This document shows, piece by piece, positions 34,311 to 45,940 of a stretch of 64,000 nucleotides of DNA (the stretch's first letter is position 1; the number at the start of each line of letters is the position of its first letter). The notes below the pieces were generated by a model. That model was not told where the DNA came from. It ran no database searches and worked only from the letters and a program-made list of their open reading frames with translations. The translations under genes were made by a program, and so were the position numbers. Source of the stretch: Cheiracanthium punctorium. Taxonomy: Eukaryota > Arthropoda > Arachnida > Araneae > Cheiracanthiidae. The stretch covers positions 186,001-250,000 of the forward strand of contig JAWZYV010010214.1 in the NCBI GenBank assembly GCA_038373885.1, read 5' to 3'.

Positions 34311-36025
34311 TTAGCCCGAATATAACACGCTATATTTTGACTGATCATTTAACGTTAAAAACGCCTTCCACAAAAATTTAACATTCGAACACAGATCGCG
34401 ATTTGCTGAACCTTTATAACTATACAATAACAATGTAGCATCATTAACGAGAAGAAAGTGCATGGGACAGGGTAACCACACACGCATTGGAAAGGGTAAC
34501 CACACACACCTACGGCCTTCCTCTGACGTCATTTCTGATAGTAAGAAAACGAAACTACAACTTACCGCTAACTTTTCAGCGTGGGTCGCCATCTTTTTTT
34601 AATCCAGTAAGTTTTCTTTTTTTAATCCAGTAAGTCCAACTGGATACAGCACAGTCTTGGGCAACAATATCCAGCAGCAGTACAGCTAAACCCAGCTGTG
34701 ATAGGAATTAACACTGCCTCGGCCTTCGTGTTTACAAAAGTGAAAGCTGGCCTGCTCAGAAAACGGAGATGGAAAAACCACGTGTTTCTCGGCCTTTCGT
34801 GGGTTTTTTTCTTTTTTGATGACGATTTCTGCTCACTTCCTCTTTTCTCTCTCTCTCTGCTGATTTAACTCTAACGCAACAACTGTTTTTTACGGGAGAA
34901 ACGACATCGCCGTCGGGCGCCTTGACTCGTTACGTCGTATGGAATAAAGAAAACGGCCTTGTGTGACGGGAGGTTGATGTAGAAGATGAGAGGGCATTAA
35001 GTTTCTGTGGCTGAATTAACTGTGCCGCAAACGTACTTGACGGAAAGAAATATGCTGTTTCTTTTTTATTACCAAATGTGTAAATAATATTTTAACATTT
35101 TTTCTTCGTCTTCTTCCGTGATTGTGTGTGATGATTAGGGTCACTCGAGTAACATCTATACAAGCGATCTTCAAACTTTTTTGTTCGAGCAGTCCTAAAA
35201 ATGGAAATATCTGAATAAGCCATTTCAAGAAACACATAAATCATGATTTTTTCGAAATACAATAGCCTTTCACTACAACGCGATTTGTTTTACGCGAATT
35301 GGATATTACCCCATTTGTGCCTGGATATTTTTGCGACTTTCTTCAATTTTTACTGATAACAGAAATAATAGATAAATTTCTGATGTCAACTTCTTGAACA
35401 AGGGATAATTTCTTTTAAAATCACTATGCATAAAAATCGAAATATCAACATCCTACTTGGTCATGTTAAAATATTTTGTAGAGTTGAGGCTCAATACTCA
35501 TGAATAAAGGCTAGGAAAAATAAATAACGTTTTCGACTAATAGCGGAAATGCCGTCCCAAAAAAGGGACACTAGGCATAAATGGGTTAAGCGAGTTTTTA
35601 TAAGTAACGAACGTTTTGAGAACAGGAGCAGATTTGTCGAGTTGGGGGCACTGGGCAAAAGCTTCATTATAGTCACCCCTCTTTCGAAATCTTTTCAAAA
35701 TTCACAAATTTAACTTAAAGTACAATTTGGGGGGGGGGGGGCTTTTTGTTGGGAGCCCGGGCGCTTGCCCCGAATGCCCTCCCGGAATTCAGGCTCTCTC
35801 TGAGAGCTAACGCGCATTCGTAGCCCGCAAGACGAAATTTTTCGCTAAGCGCCAGCAGAAGCACGGGGTACAATATTATTCTGTATAGTACAGTACAGTT
35901 ATAATGATTATTACAGTACTGCGTCATAGTTTACAGTAATTGTTGTTACAATACAGCACATTAATGATTATTTCAATACAATACAGTTTATTAAAGTGCT
36001 GCGCTTCATTATTATTACTACATAC
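34311..36025. other. No gene recognised; small direct repeats
   Basis: CTTTTTTTAATCCAGTAAGT occurs at about 34593 and 34616, and GGGTAACCACACACRC twice near 34470-34508. A block at 35710-35800 has a G-run and GC-rich words like a decayed transposon end. The open frames are not protein-like. Confidence 0.4.
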
Positions 36026-36033
36026 TGTACGAG

Positions 36034-36204
36034 CAGGGGCGTAGCCAAGGGGGGGGGGGTTAGGGGGTCATAACCCCCCCCCATGAGGAATTTTTTGCTA
36101 TACAAAATGTATATTCTTCACTCCCTTATCACGCACATGTATGCATATATGTGAGTTGCAGTAGTCGTAACCCCCCCCATGAAAAATTTCTGGCTACGCC
36201 CCTG
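36034..36204. mobile_element. hAT MITE, GCGTAGCC family, perfect TSD
   Basis: 171 bp from CAGGGGCGTAGCC to GGCTACGCCCCTG, opposite in orientation to the copies at 830 and 6631. Perfect 8-bp TSD TGTACGAG at 36026-36033 and 36205-36212. The exact TSD and near-identical termini indicate a recent insertion. Confidence 0.95.
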
Positions 36205-36413
36205 TGTACGAGTAATACTGTACTTTATTTCTCTCTCTCCTACTGATCATTAATTTTGTTCATTTACAACTCTGTACAGTACTGAGCAGGATTATGTTGA
36301 ATAAAACTGTTTTTTTTTTTTAATACGGCGTTAATTTATTGATTTATATGGGAAATGATAGTAATATAGTTAGGGAATGTCTTAAGACTGTTTAAGGGGT
36401 GTTCAGGGCCGGC

Positions 36414-36485
36414 CCAAGGGCGGTGCGAATGTAGTCAATCGCCTAAGGCCCGCGCTTAAAGAGGCCCCGCTCCTGGGCCATTTTG
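36414..36485. mobile_element. Single hAT-like terminus
   Basis: CAGGGCCGGCCCAAGGGCGG resembles other CAGGG(C/G)C termini here, with no partner end found. Confidence 0.3.
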
Positions 36486-37194
36486 CTTAATATAATATTG
36501 TATGTGTTTTAAAAAGTCGTATCTAAGTGCTGTTTCACAACGCAAAATTTTCACTTACGTGTTTTGGAACGCAACATTCGCGTAAGTCAAAACTCCTCTA
36601 CACAGGTTTTTATGATATTTTTTAAATATCAATGCTATCAAAATAAAAATATTACGTGTACTTTGCTTCAGCCGTTTTCCTGTAGATGGCTTTAGAGGTA
36701 AGTGGTCGAAATGATAAAGCAGGTAGGCAAATATGCGGCATACACGACAACGCTTTTTAGGGGTTCTGGCAAGCCAAGAAATTTTGCTGACACGGCAAAA
36801 ATTTTCAGACAAGAATTAAAAGAAATAAAATAGGAAAATATTCAGAAGAAAAAAAAATGCTCTTGATTTTACTTCAGTTTCGGTACATTTAAGAATCCCG
36901 CTGAAGTAACTTTAAATATAATTAAAAACTTTGTAAAATAATAAAAGTACTATTCTTTCTGCTCTTCTGGAGAGTGGAACTTTTCTGCAACGGAAGAAGG
37001 TTGGACTTTTGGAACCACCCGAAACTATTGTTTTGTCAAAATTACCTTTTACATGTGTGTTATTTTACTAAGTTTTTAATAATTTTAACTTTTAACACTA
37101 TTTTTTTGTTGTTATTGTACTTGAGTATTCCTGTTACTGGTCTAAATCTGTTCCGAGCGGATTTCAATATTGATATTTAACACAAAATGCAATC
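36486..37194. other. No gene recognised
   Basis: AT-rich; nothing bounded. Confidence 0.4.
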
Positions 37195-37202
37195 GAAGCT
37201 AC

Positions 37203-37360
37203 CGTGGGCGCAGCCAGCGAGGGGAAGCTGCCCCCCCCCTAAAATGAGCTAGTCATAGGGTCTGATTATGACAAACCGGGACATTCTCCAGTTGGACTCA
37301 ATGGTCTCATTGTTCCTGCTCTCCCCCCCCCCCCAAATGTAAATCCTGGCTACGCCCTTG
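37203..37360. mobile_element. 158-bp hAT-type MITE
   Basis: Begins CGTGGGCGCAGCCAGCG, ends CCTGGCTACGCCCTTG. The TSD is GAAGCTAC (37195-37202) against GAAACTGC (37361-37368), two mismatches. Contains C-runs. Older than the 36034 copy. Confidence 0.75.
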
Positions 37361-38589
37361 GAAACTGCTACCTTTTAATTCATAGCTTCCCGCTTCTACG
37401 CTTTTTTCGAAAGATTACCCACCACTATTTTATTAATGTAATTTAGTATTAAAACAAATCTAATATAATTCGAACCTGACTTTCGCAACTAAAATTTACT
37501 AACTTAAATAATATGTTATCCTAAGTACAAGTAGGAATAAAATGAAAATTTTGGTTGCTCATCATCGTGATTTTATCAAATTTACTAGTGCTTAAAAACA
37601 TATCTTCAGAACAAAAGTTAAAATTATATATATCTTCTTATATAATAAAATCTGAGAGTAAACATTGTATGTAGCTATGTAGGTTTGTAGGCAAGTTTGT
37701 GACCACCGATCTTTTTGCGCGCGTCTCTGGATCGCATTGCGCCGAGACGGTTGGTCGCAGACCTACCAAATTTTGCATACGGCTTCACTAGGACAGATCC
37801 TAACAGCCTCGAAGCGATTTTTTCGAAATTCGAATTAGAAAATGTTTTATTTTATGTTTTGTCCGATTTTTAGCGATTTTTCTCGCTTAATACGTAATAA
37901 CGCCGGTAATTACACTCGCAAGAAAACGAAATTTACATCATCGGATAGAGGAGAAAATTTTCTTTTAAAAATTGTTTGTTCGGACTGTGTAACATAATTT
38001 TCAGATTTTGGGGAATTTTTCAAATAAAATTAAATTTGACGCTGACTTTCGTAAAATATTTTTAAAATTGCTGCATCTTGAATTCTATCCGTCATAACTT
38101 TTTTATGTTTTGTCAAATGACGGAGCATACATTTCGCCCTCTTTTAAAAGAAAAATCAGAGAAAAATATAAATTAGGAGATTTTTTACGAATTTTTAAGT
38201 AAAGAATTATTTTCATTTCAATATTAGCAGCTTAAATTTTTCGGTATGATATCTTGCGTTTTGGTTGTCTTGGAGACAGTAACAATTATTAAAATTGCCA
38301 GTTGAAAAAATAAATAAATAAAATTACTTTAAAATAACTGAGTTTTCGCATGTGAAAAGTGCGTGATTTTGATGTCATAAGTTTAAAACCTCTTTCGAAA
38401 CTCAATCAGAATAATGGACTCACAAGCAAAACATACGCCACGCATGAAATAGTTCTATATTTTACTTTACGTTGCCAGAAAAATAATTGAATGCTGTTTT
38501 TTCACCAGTGAATTATCCAGCATTATTTTCGATTGAGATCTTAAACGGGTCACGTTTTCGAATAGCAGGAAATATATTGCGGTATTAAA

Positions 38590-38777
38590 CAGGGCCTGAT
38601 TATGACCAACAGGGGGCCCCGGGAATTGATGAATTTTGGGGCCCCCCATGTATGAAATTTGTTTTATTTTTCATAAACATTTTTGTAAAAAAAGAACAAC
38701 ATTTGAAATTGGGGGCCATTTCGAGCCGGAGGCCCCTGGGAAAAGTCCCGATTTGCCCGTGCGATAATAGGCCCCTG
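38590..38777. mobile_element. hAT MITE shared by H2 and H3 (H3 copy)
   Basis: Inverted counterpart of 18440-18634, from CAGGGCCTGATTATGACC to AATAGGCCCCTG. TSD GTATTAAA (38582-38589) against GTGCTAAA (38778-38785). The G-run is much shorter than in H2. Confidence 0.8.
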
Positions 38778-38898
38778 GTGCTAAATACACCAATCTGAGA
38801 AGAACTATGCGTAAAAATTTATGGAGAGCTGATTTAGTGGCAACCATAAACTGAAATAATTATCGTTTATGCTAATGCGTAAATTGCAATGAATCACC

Positions 38899-39867
38899 CA
38901 CGAAGGTAAATGTATAGGAGGGGACAATTCTCTTAGAAAGTTGGATAACGCTGTTGTTGCAAACAGATGGCGCTACGCACACTGGGTAACTGCGCATCTC
39001 CTGCTTCTGCGCATCCAGGTTGTTTATATTTCCATCGATACGAAGTAAATGGAGATCGTTGAATTAGCGGAACTTCAAAAAAATATGAAATACATAGTCT
39101 TATGAACGTGATATATAATAATTTCTGTCTTCAGGTGTGTTTTAATTACCTGATTGTCTTAGAATATTATTTCGTAATTAATATAGGCAATAATTTCGAA
39201 GCGAAGTAATATTATGTATGTAATGTCGTGTTATTATTTTGCCCAAAAGCTGTATTTTAAGAAATAGTAGTAAATTTAGAAGAATGTTGTATGTGTGAAT
39301 GCAATATTTAAAAAGTCTTCATTTATAATAACGATCACACTCAAAAAAGCAGTATTTACATTTATTTCATGCTGTGACAAATTTTAACACAGCTTTAAAT
39401 TGCCGCTAAAAATCTCATGTTAAAATGTTAAATTCATGTTACATTAAGAACTCGCACCATTTTCTAATGTCAATATATACCGCGGCAGACGAAAACTTCT
39501 TTTCTGTGAGCCACGATATGCACACTCGTTCACAAATATAAACTCAATATTTTAATAATCTTAAGATAGAACATTTTTTAAATCTTTTTTTATACATTTG
39601 TTACTAAGGCAACCATGTAAGCAAAAGCGAAAGAAATATTTTAAATTTAGTGTTCGCGTTCATAATCTCGTTCACATGCTAGGTCGGAAAATTAAAAACA
39701 AGTAAAATTAGTTATCAATCAGCACGGGAAATGCTTTATTCTTTTGCCGCTAGGATCGCTGCACGTCACTAGATTTCCAATGTTTACATAATTGAAACTT
39801 ATTTGGGGTACCAAAAGTTTAACATTACAGCTATGGAGAGTGTCCACTCCTATAGTATATCTCCGTG
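38899..39867. mobile_element. 969-bp DNA transposon with 8-bp TSD
   Basis: Termini CACGAAGGTAAATGTATAGG and, inverted, CACGGAGATATACTATAGGA are imperfect inverted repeats of ~30 bp. Perfect TSD GAATCACC at 38891-38898 and 39868-39875. H2 holds the empty site (one GAATCACC, about 18323-18330 inverted). The 8-bp TSD allows hAT or P; the CA-type start is not the usual hAT CAG/TAG. A short frame at 39049 (MEIVELAELQ) ends after 18 codons. Non-autonomous. Confidence 0.9.
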
Positions 39868-40870
39868 GAATCACCAAAGAGTAAAAGCCTACATTCGCCT
39901 ACATCTAAACCGTTTCTTTAAATTAAGCATTAACGGTTGCAAAACGACAGTATATTGTATTGGTATCAGTAAAAGATAGTATAATTAATAGTAAGTAGAT
40001 ATGATAAGGCAATATTGATCAAACCACAATATACCGCATTAATAAATATTTTGTGAAACTAAGTCTTCTATTCATTTTTTAACACCCGTATTACATCACA
40101 GCTATCAAAACATTAAGTAATTCTACGTCGCGTTAATATATCCCGCGGTAGTTTCAACAGAAAAGACTGTAACAGAACTTTCTTTTTTCTTGGAGATTCT
40201 GTTTTGTCACAAGTAGTTCTGATCACATTTTAGGAAAATGTTCTCCTCTTGCCTTGCGAAGAGTGGGTACACAACTATTTAATTATAAAATAAAACGGTT
40301 CTCCACTTCATGTAGTATCTAAGGTATTAATGGCATAACTTAAATCTAAAAAAGAGTATGATGCAGAAATGAGACATTTTGAAAATTAGGAATTTTCACT
40401 GAAAACCGTCACGCTTTTCTTTTCTGATCGTGAATGACACAGACATAGTTTTTTGCGTCATAATATTAACAATGGTCACAGGTCAGTACTTATACTAACT
40501 TTACGAATAAGTAAGGAGTAACTTTACGCGAAGAGTCAAATCATTTTGCTTATTTTAAGATTCCAAATCACTGGAATTAAATCGAATTATACATATAAGA
40601 AAAAGTTTCGTTCCCTACCGTGCGGAGAACGGGCGCGCAGCTAGTATAAGTATTAAACATTGGAGTTGCAATCACAATTTCTAAATGCATTTTTGGTGTC
40701 ATATTTAATCCGTAATCAATAATAAATCAAGATAAATGTAAAAATAATAAATTTTATGAAATGATTATAAGCAACCACAATCACACTATTGCTATACAAT
40801 TTTTAAAATTACGTCTAAATTCGTCCGACCTAGGAAGACTCAATATTTGAGTCAGCAGGCCTTGTTTGCA

Positions 40871-40940
40871 AAGGTCACGGTTCAAACAGTCTCTAATAAA
40901 GTAAAAAGGTCACGGTTCAAACAGTCTCTAATAAAGTAAA
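40871..40940. repeat. 35-bp tandem duplication at the M right end
   Basis: AAGGTCACGGTTCAAACAGT at 40871 repeats at 40906 and is followed each time by CTCTAATAAAGTAAA. It includes the last bases of the MITE and its TSD. Confidence 0.85.
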
Positions 40941-41536
40941 TTTACTTATATTACTCAATTTAACTATGTGAATTAATCCACATTTTTTTGTTAAACAATT
41001 CACCAAGTAATGCGCAATAACTTACTTAAGCTTAATTGGAGGTTAGACGCTTAAGTTAGGTACTCCTATAAATTACTTCCAGTCAGTCAGTACAAAACAG
41101 TTTGAAAGCAATAATAAATAATCTCTGCGGTGGGAAAAAAAAAAAAAACTTAAAAGTTGGTAGCTGTTAGGTATGCCTGAAGTTTTTGAAAAGGATGCTT
41201 GAAATAACGGCTCCATCTTTAAGAGTAAGAAAGAGTAGAATATTCTCAACTACTCTCCAGATTTTACAATTAGGAGAATATTAAGGACGTTTTCACTTTT
41301 CGAGGCGCCTCACATTTGCTGAAAAAAAAAAATAAGAAGTTGTCTGATTATTTAATGACAGTTGGAACATTTTTTGTTAATACATCACTTTCGCAACTGT
41401 TCTTCGAAAGTACAAGGTGTTTACGACCGCATCATCCAACGAAATCAAAACTCGATCTACAACATTCATCCAATGCAAATTGCGACCTTCACTCTTTTCA
41501 GCCTTTTAACCTAGAATTCAAAAGACGCTCAACGGG
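40941..41536. other. No gene recognised
   Basis: AT-rich. The plus-strand frame at 41316-41582 runs into the next transposon and is not conserved in any way I can see. Confidence 0.4.
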
Positions 41537-41544
41537 CAGTCAAC

Positions 41545-42314
41545 CAGTGGCGGTTCTTCCATTTCAGCACATGAGCACGTGAACCCCCAGAGGAAAAACT
41601 AAAAAATAAACACATTAACAAATTAAATTTTAAAAAATATTCAGTACACCGCGTGTTTTACTTTCCTACACCCCCCACTATTATTAAATACGCTTATTAT
41701 ATCTAACGCACAGTATCGTAAGTTACTACAGCATAGTATTTCGTCGCTCGCACGTGCGATCGCCCAAATGGCCTTCTGAAACGCTCTCTGCGAAAAGAGG
41801 CGGAGGGAGTAGCGGGAGAAGTAAGGTGATGCTGAGCTGATATCACTCCGTTCGCACATTTTTAGTGTGCTCACGGACGATTTTCTTGCCGTTATCTCTT
41901 CCGGATTCTCCCTTGGCTTGCTATGATCGGTTAGTTAATCCATTTTTTAAATTTTCTCATTATTTTCTTTACTTTTATCATTTTCCACTCTATTATTTTT
42001 TACGAACTAGTGTAAATAATTAAGATGGGAGTAAAATAAGTGTTTCGGAGCTAAAGCAATTACATTTTTCCATATTATCCTTTGAAAAAAAATTGAAATA
42101 AAAACAAGACAACACTTTTGCTATAACTTATCTTGGTGACGAAATGTAGGGCCAAAGATTACTTGTTTTCTTGCAGTTGCACATGCATTGTTTATTCTTT
42201 TAACTGCTGGAAACGCAGCTATATTTTAACTTGTAAGGTGCGTCGTATCTGCCTATTTAACTTTCGAAATTTACTTTGTGAACCTCCATTTAAATAACCC
42301 ACGAGCCGCTACTG
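41545..42314. mobile_element. 770-bp non-autonomous hAT element, perfect TSD
   Basis: Begins CAGTGGCGGTTCTTCC, ends CACGAGCCGCTACTG. Perfect 8-bp TSD CAGTCAAC at 41537-41544 and 42315-42322. Inside both ends are similar GTGAACCCCC and GTGAACCTCC words. No transposase frame. Confidence 0.9.
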
Positions 42315-42322
42315 CAGTCAAC

Positions 42323-42807
42323 TATTTAACAAGAAAATAATTAAATGTTAGGAAATATTTTAAGTATGAAATGATTCCCGTCAATTTTCCCGTGTTTTCT
42401 CCTCTTCCCCTTCCCAAGTTTTGAAATCTATGAAAATGTAACGGAAAAAGCAATTTTGAATCAACAATAATAATAATAGAAATTAATTAAATATGAATAG
42501 AAAAATCGTGGGACTATCAGGCAGATTATCTAAGTAACTAAGTATTTTTTTCCTAATTTTTTTTCTCGTAAAACTAAAGTTTCATCAAGAGAAGAAAACA
42601 AAAGATGCTGACCTTATCCTGTAACATGACAGTGACGTGCATCTCAGCTGGGGCGGTGCTTTTACAGACAATTATTTTTCTTCTAGAATTCTTTCACATA
42701 AAAGTATTTTTCCGCCCATAAGATGGTAATGTACTAATAACGTTCAATTCCAGCTCGTACATGCTTAAACTTCCTCTATCTAAATCGAATACGCCTATGG
42801 CAAGGCT
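42323..42807. other. No gene recognised
   Basis: AT-rich spacer. Confidence 0.4.
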
Positions 42808-42944
42808 TATATATATATATATATATAATATAAAATAGCTAAACTTACGTAATATGGAATCCCAAGTAAAACATTAAGTAGTAGCACATAATAACAAAAA
42901 AAGTACTGAAAAACTGAAAACATGAAATAAAAATTGATAATCCA

Positions 42945-42982
<38 letters not shown>
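42808..42982. repeat. 108-bp core between two (TA)n runs
   Basis: TA runs at 42808-42829 and 42945-42982 enclose 42836-42943. That core is the reverse complement of the loop of the foldback at 3791-4261 (CTTACGTAATATGGAATCCC ... AAAATTGATAATCC). The foldback arms are absent here. Confidence 0.75.
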
Positions 42983-42985
<3 letters not shown>

Positions 42986-43026
42986 CTTGGTTCTTTACTT
43001 TTTTTTATTGAACACTCTCAGGTATA

Positions 43027-43189
43027 CAGAGTCTGGCTAAGACAAGGGCAGACAGGGCAGCTGCCCCGGGCCCCACAGTAAAAAGGCCCTCCAAATCAAG
43101 AAATAGCATACATTTGCTTAAATCAATATGAAAGGGGCCCCCCAAGACAGACGTTTCCCCGGGCCTCACGTTGGCTTAATCGGGCTCTG
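43027..43189. mobile_element. 163-bp hAT-type MITE
   Basis: Begins CAGAGTCTGGCTAAGAC and, inverted at the right, CAGAGCCCGATTAAGCC. Both ends then carry GGGCAGCTGCCCCGGGCC-like GC-rich blocks. TSD CAGGTATA (43019-43026) against CATGTATA (43190-43197), one mismatch. Confidence 0.85.
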
Positions 43190-43208
43190 CATGTATACAT
43201 ATGTGCGT

Positions 43209-43690
43209 ACAGTCCCCGGCCAAATTATTATATGTACTTTAGTTTTTAAAGATCATAAGTTCGAAAACATCACGATTTTGGTACATAAATACAAATAAAG
43301 TAATTATGTCAGGGACTTCACAATTTTTAGGATGTCTCTAAACAAGCGGTACTATTCAGTATAATAAACAATAAACCTATATCAATTACGGAACATTTTT
43401 TAAAAAATTCTTAAAGAACGAGAATTTTGATGAAAGTGTTACACCTACAAATTTTTGCTGTTCATTTCCGTGTTACAAAAAATTTTTTGGGAAGTTTCAT
43501 GAAAGGCATTTTGTTTTATTTTAGTAAGTTCTGCAGTATATGGAGAGTAATTCTGAATAAGCCCAGGCGCAATTAATTTACTGGCCCTGGCTAAATTATT
43601 ATACGCACTAGATTTTTTTAAAGTTACATGCTAAACACTCGTTCCTGGCAAAATTATTGATGTCCCATGTATTTCTTTCTTTTAAATATA
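43209..43690 (+). mobile_element. Tc1-like termini in direct repeat
   Basis: CAGTCCCCGGCCAAATTATT (43209), CTGGCCCTGGCTAAATTATT (about 43581) and CTGGCAAAATTATTGATG (about 43655) are same-orientation copies of a Tc1-like terminus. No opposite end is present, so this is probably a fragment or a chimera. Confidence 0.45.
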
Positions 43691-43727
43691 CTTTTATTTT
43701 AATACTCAGTTTGATGTGACTGTAACA

Positions 43728-43860
43728 GCCTTATTCACCAAAAACTTGACCCTCGGATTAATCTGAACATGTGTGTTAAAATCATCGGTAAAATATCTTA
43801 CCCATGACTTCAATATGCGCGTTTGGATTGATTCGTGTCTCAGTGTTTGGTGAATAAGGC
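43728..43860. mobile_element. 133-bp MITE
   Basis: GCCTTATTCACCAAAAAC and GTTTGGTGAATAAGGC are exact inverted ends. The style resembles Harbinger-type MITEs, but a 3-bp TSD is not clear. Confidence 0.7.
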
Positions 43861-43901
43861 TTTAAGTTTGTAGTTTTTCACGTCGTGATCAATACATAAA
43901 C

Positions 43902-44111
43902 CATAGCTGACGAGATATACAAGCTTCGGCGCTGACATTTTAGTCACGCCCCTTTATACTGGAAAAGTCATGTGCCCAAGGGTGTGTGGCAATCTTAGCC
44001 CGAGATATCCATACTAAACTAATAACACCCCGTAGGTCACAGGACTCTCCGAGTGCAAAGAAGTGTGACCAAACTGCCAGCGCCGTAGCCTGTCTATCTC
44101 GTCAGCCACGA
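43902..44111. mobile_element. 210-bp MITE with perfect 8-bp TSD
   Basis: Inverted ends CATAGCTGACGAGATATAC and TCGTGGCTGACGAGATAGAC, then GCGCTGRCA and AGTCAC / GGTCAC inward. TSD ACATAAAC at 43894-43901 and 44112-44119. Superfamily uncertain (8 bp, atypical start). Confidence 0.85.
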
Positions 44112-44119
44112 ACATAAAC

Positions 44120-44991
44120 AAGTACGGATCTGCTTCAGCTCCGCTCTCATGTAATGCAGGTGTGGACGTATTTTTGGAATTTTTTAGCTTTATTTATTTA
44201 TTTATTTCGCTATACTCAACAACACTATTTTTTCCCTATAGCACCATTTTCATAACAGCAGACTAACAGAAATAATGATCTACATCACTTAAATTATAGG
44301 TAAACATGGGGATCTTTAACCTTTTAAAAATGTTTATATTAAAACTAAATAATAGTGAAATACATTCCAACCGACAGATATAAAAAGGGTTGAAGGTGTC
44401 TGAATCTAGTGTTAACATCTACATTATGAAGTAAATTGCACGTATAAATGAAATTGGAACAAAATTTTATTTGTTGTTATTTAAATCTGTAATTCGAAAA
44501 AACAAAACTGCTTCACGATCTTGGTACACATATTAAAATAAACTAACTGTTCCAGGAGCTGGGAAAAAATTCAGGATGAATCTTCATAAGCTGCACTACC
44601 CACTGCAATAAAAGAAAAATCAGTGTTCTTTATGAAAACTTTCATAAAAAAGATTTAAACGTGGAACTGCACAGTAAAATTTTCGATTTTTTCATGTACC
44701 AAAATCACCCTATGTGCTCGAACTACAATGTTAAGATCATGCGTAAAAGCTATAGGGAGTATAAGAATTTGTCCAGAGACCGTATGTACAAGGCTTTTGC
44801 TAAGAATTTTGACACCTCCATGAAAAAAGATAATATCGCCTCGAAAAATCATTGCGTTTACTCACATATTCACACGTTTACATACATTCATACATAACTG
44901 CCAACTTTTACACTTTAAAAAACGAAAAAGATTACTCACCACTACTTTCAAAAAGTTTCATTTTACATAAAAATTTAAATTTAGTGTGTAA
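44120..44991. other. No gene recognised
   Basis: AT-rich; overlapping short frames at 44655-44897 on both strands mirror each other and look fortuitous. Confidence 0.4.
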
Positions 44992-45213
44992 CTGCAGAAT
45001 AGAGATGGGCAGTTCGACTCATTCTACTGATTCGAATCTCAACTCACTCACTACTTCGATGATTCGAATCATGAATCAATAAAGCAACTAAAGAAATTTT
45101 CCCTCTCTCTGCGCCGAAAGCCGTACTATTTAAACACCCTTCACCCATTCATCGGGTTTCTTCTCCGCTGAGTTCTCGGGCAGTTAGCATCTCTCTCTCC
45201 TTGCTCCAGTAAA

Positions 45214-45840
45214 ACTAGTGTTTAAACTGCCCGAAATGAAAATACGCTTCGTATGACCCCCCGGGCCTGTAAGATTAAAAGGTTAAGTTTGGGAGCCATG
45301 GAGCTTCGTATGACCCCCCGGGGCCAAAGCTTCGAAGGTCATACGAAGCCAAGGAGCTTCGTATGACCCCCCGGGTCTGTAAGATTAAAAGGTTAAGTTT
45401 GGTGTCAAAGCATTCGAAATTTTATGTAAGGATGGAAATTCCTAAAGGGTGGTCGAGAATCAATAAAAACGCGCTCCGATGGATAGTTTCCGAGATATAC
45501 GTTAATTAATTATGGTAATTAGACTAATTAACCATGATTGAGGCTTAAAAGGACTGCAAACATGTAGAAATTGGCTCTGGGATGGTTTCCAGACTTTAAA
45601 GATGCCGCCGGAGGAGGCTAGTGTTTAAAATGCCCAAATTGAAAATATAGGGGAGCTTCGTATGACTCCCTGGGCCTGTAGGATTAAAAGGTTAAGTTTG
45701 GTGTCAAAGCATTCGAAATTTTAAGTATCGGTGGGGTGTTTAGACTTGGGGGGTCGAGAATCAATAAAAACGCGCTCCGGTGGATAGTTTCCGAGATATA
45801 CGTTAATTAATTATGGTAATTAGACTAATAAACCATGGAG
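45214..45840. repeat. 404-bp tandem duplication with CTTCGTATGACC repeats
   Basis: CTAGTGTTTAAAMTGCCCRAA at 45214 recurs at 45618. Both units continue AGATTAAAAGGTTAAGTTTG, GTCGAGAATCAATAAAAACG and CCGAGATATACGTTAATTAA. GCTTCGTATGACCCCCCGGG occurs three times in unit 1 (about 45246, 45302, 45356), once inverted (45334), and once in unit 2 (45656). Confidence 0.8.
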
Positions 45841-45940
45841 CTGTTTTTTCCGCAATCCGGCACCGTCATCAACAGAGAGAAAGCATTAGCAAAAGCATCA
45901 GAAGCTGGTATTGATCTCAGGATTTTCTTATCGCCGGCCT

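Larger units (their letters stand above)
37633..40644 (+). mobile_element. Non-autonomous Helitron H3, inverted twin of H2
   Basis: 5' end TCTTCTTATATAATAAAATC; 3' end CCGTGCGGAGAACGG hairpin, then GCGCGCAGCTAG at 40644, with T next. The empty site is preserved in the M copy at 24005-24030 (TTATATATATATAAGTATTA), showing insertion between A and T. Colinear with H2 except for a 969-bp insertion plus 8-bp TSD. No Rep/helicase coding. Confidence 0.92.
37476..40878. mobile_element. MITE family M, copy 2, split by Helitron H3
   Basis: The left part 37476-37632 and right part 40645-40878 are colinear with the uninterrupted copy at 23839-24249. Termini CTGACTTTCGCAACTAA and TTTGCAAAGGTCAC; flanks AATTCGAAC and GGTTCAAAC give a degenerate 9-bp TSD. 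The intervening 3 kb is H3. Confidence 0.85.

Noticed and set aside
39049..39105. Short frame MEIVELAELQ in the 969-bp element as a transposase start
   Set aside because: It stops after 18 codons and no continuing exon could be followed.
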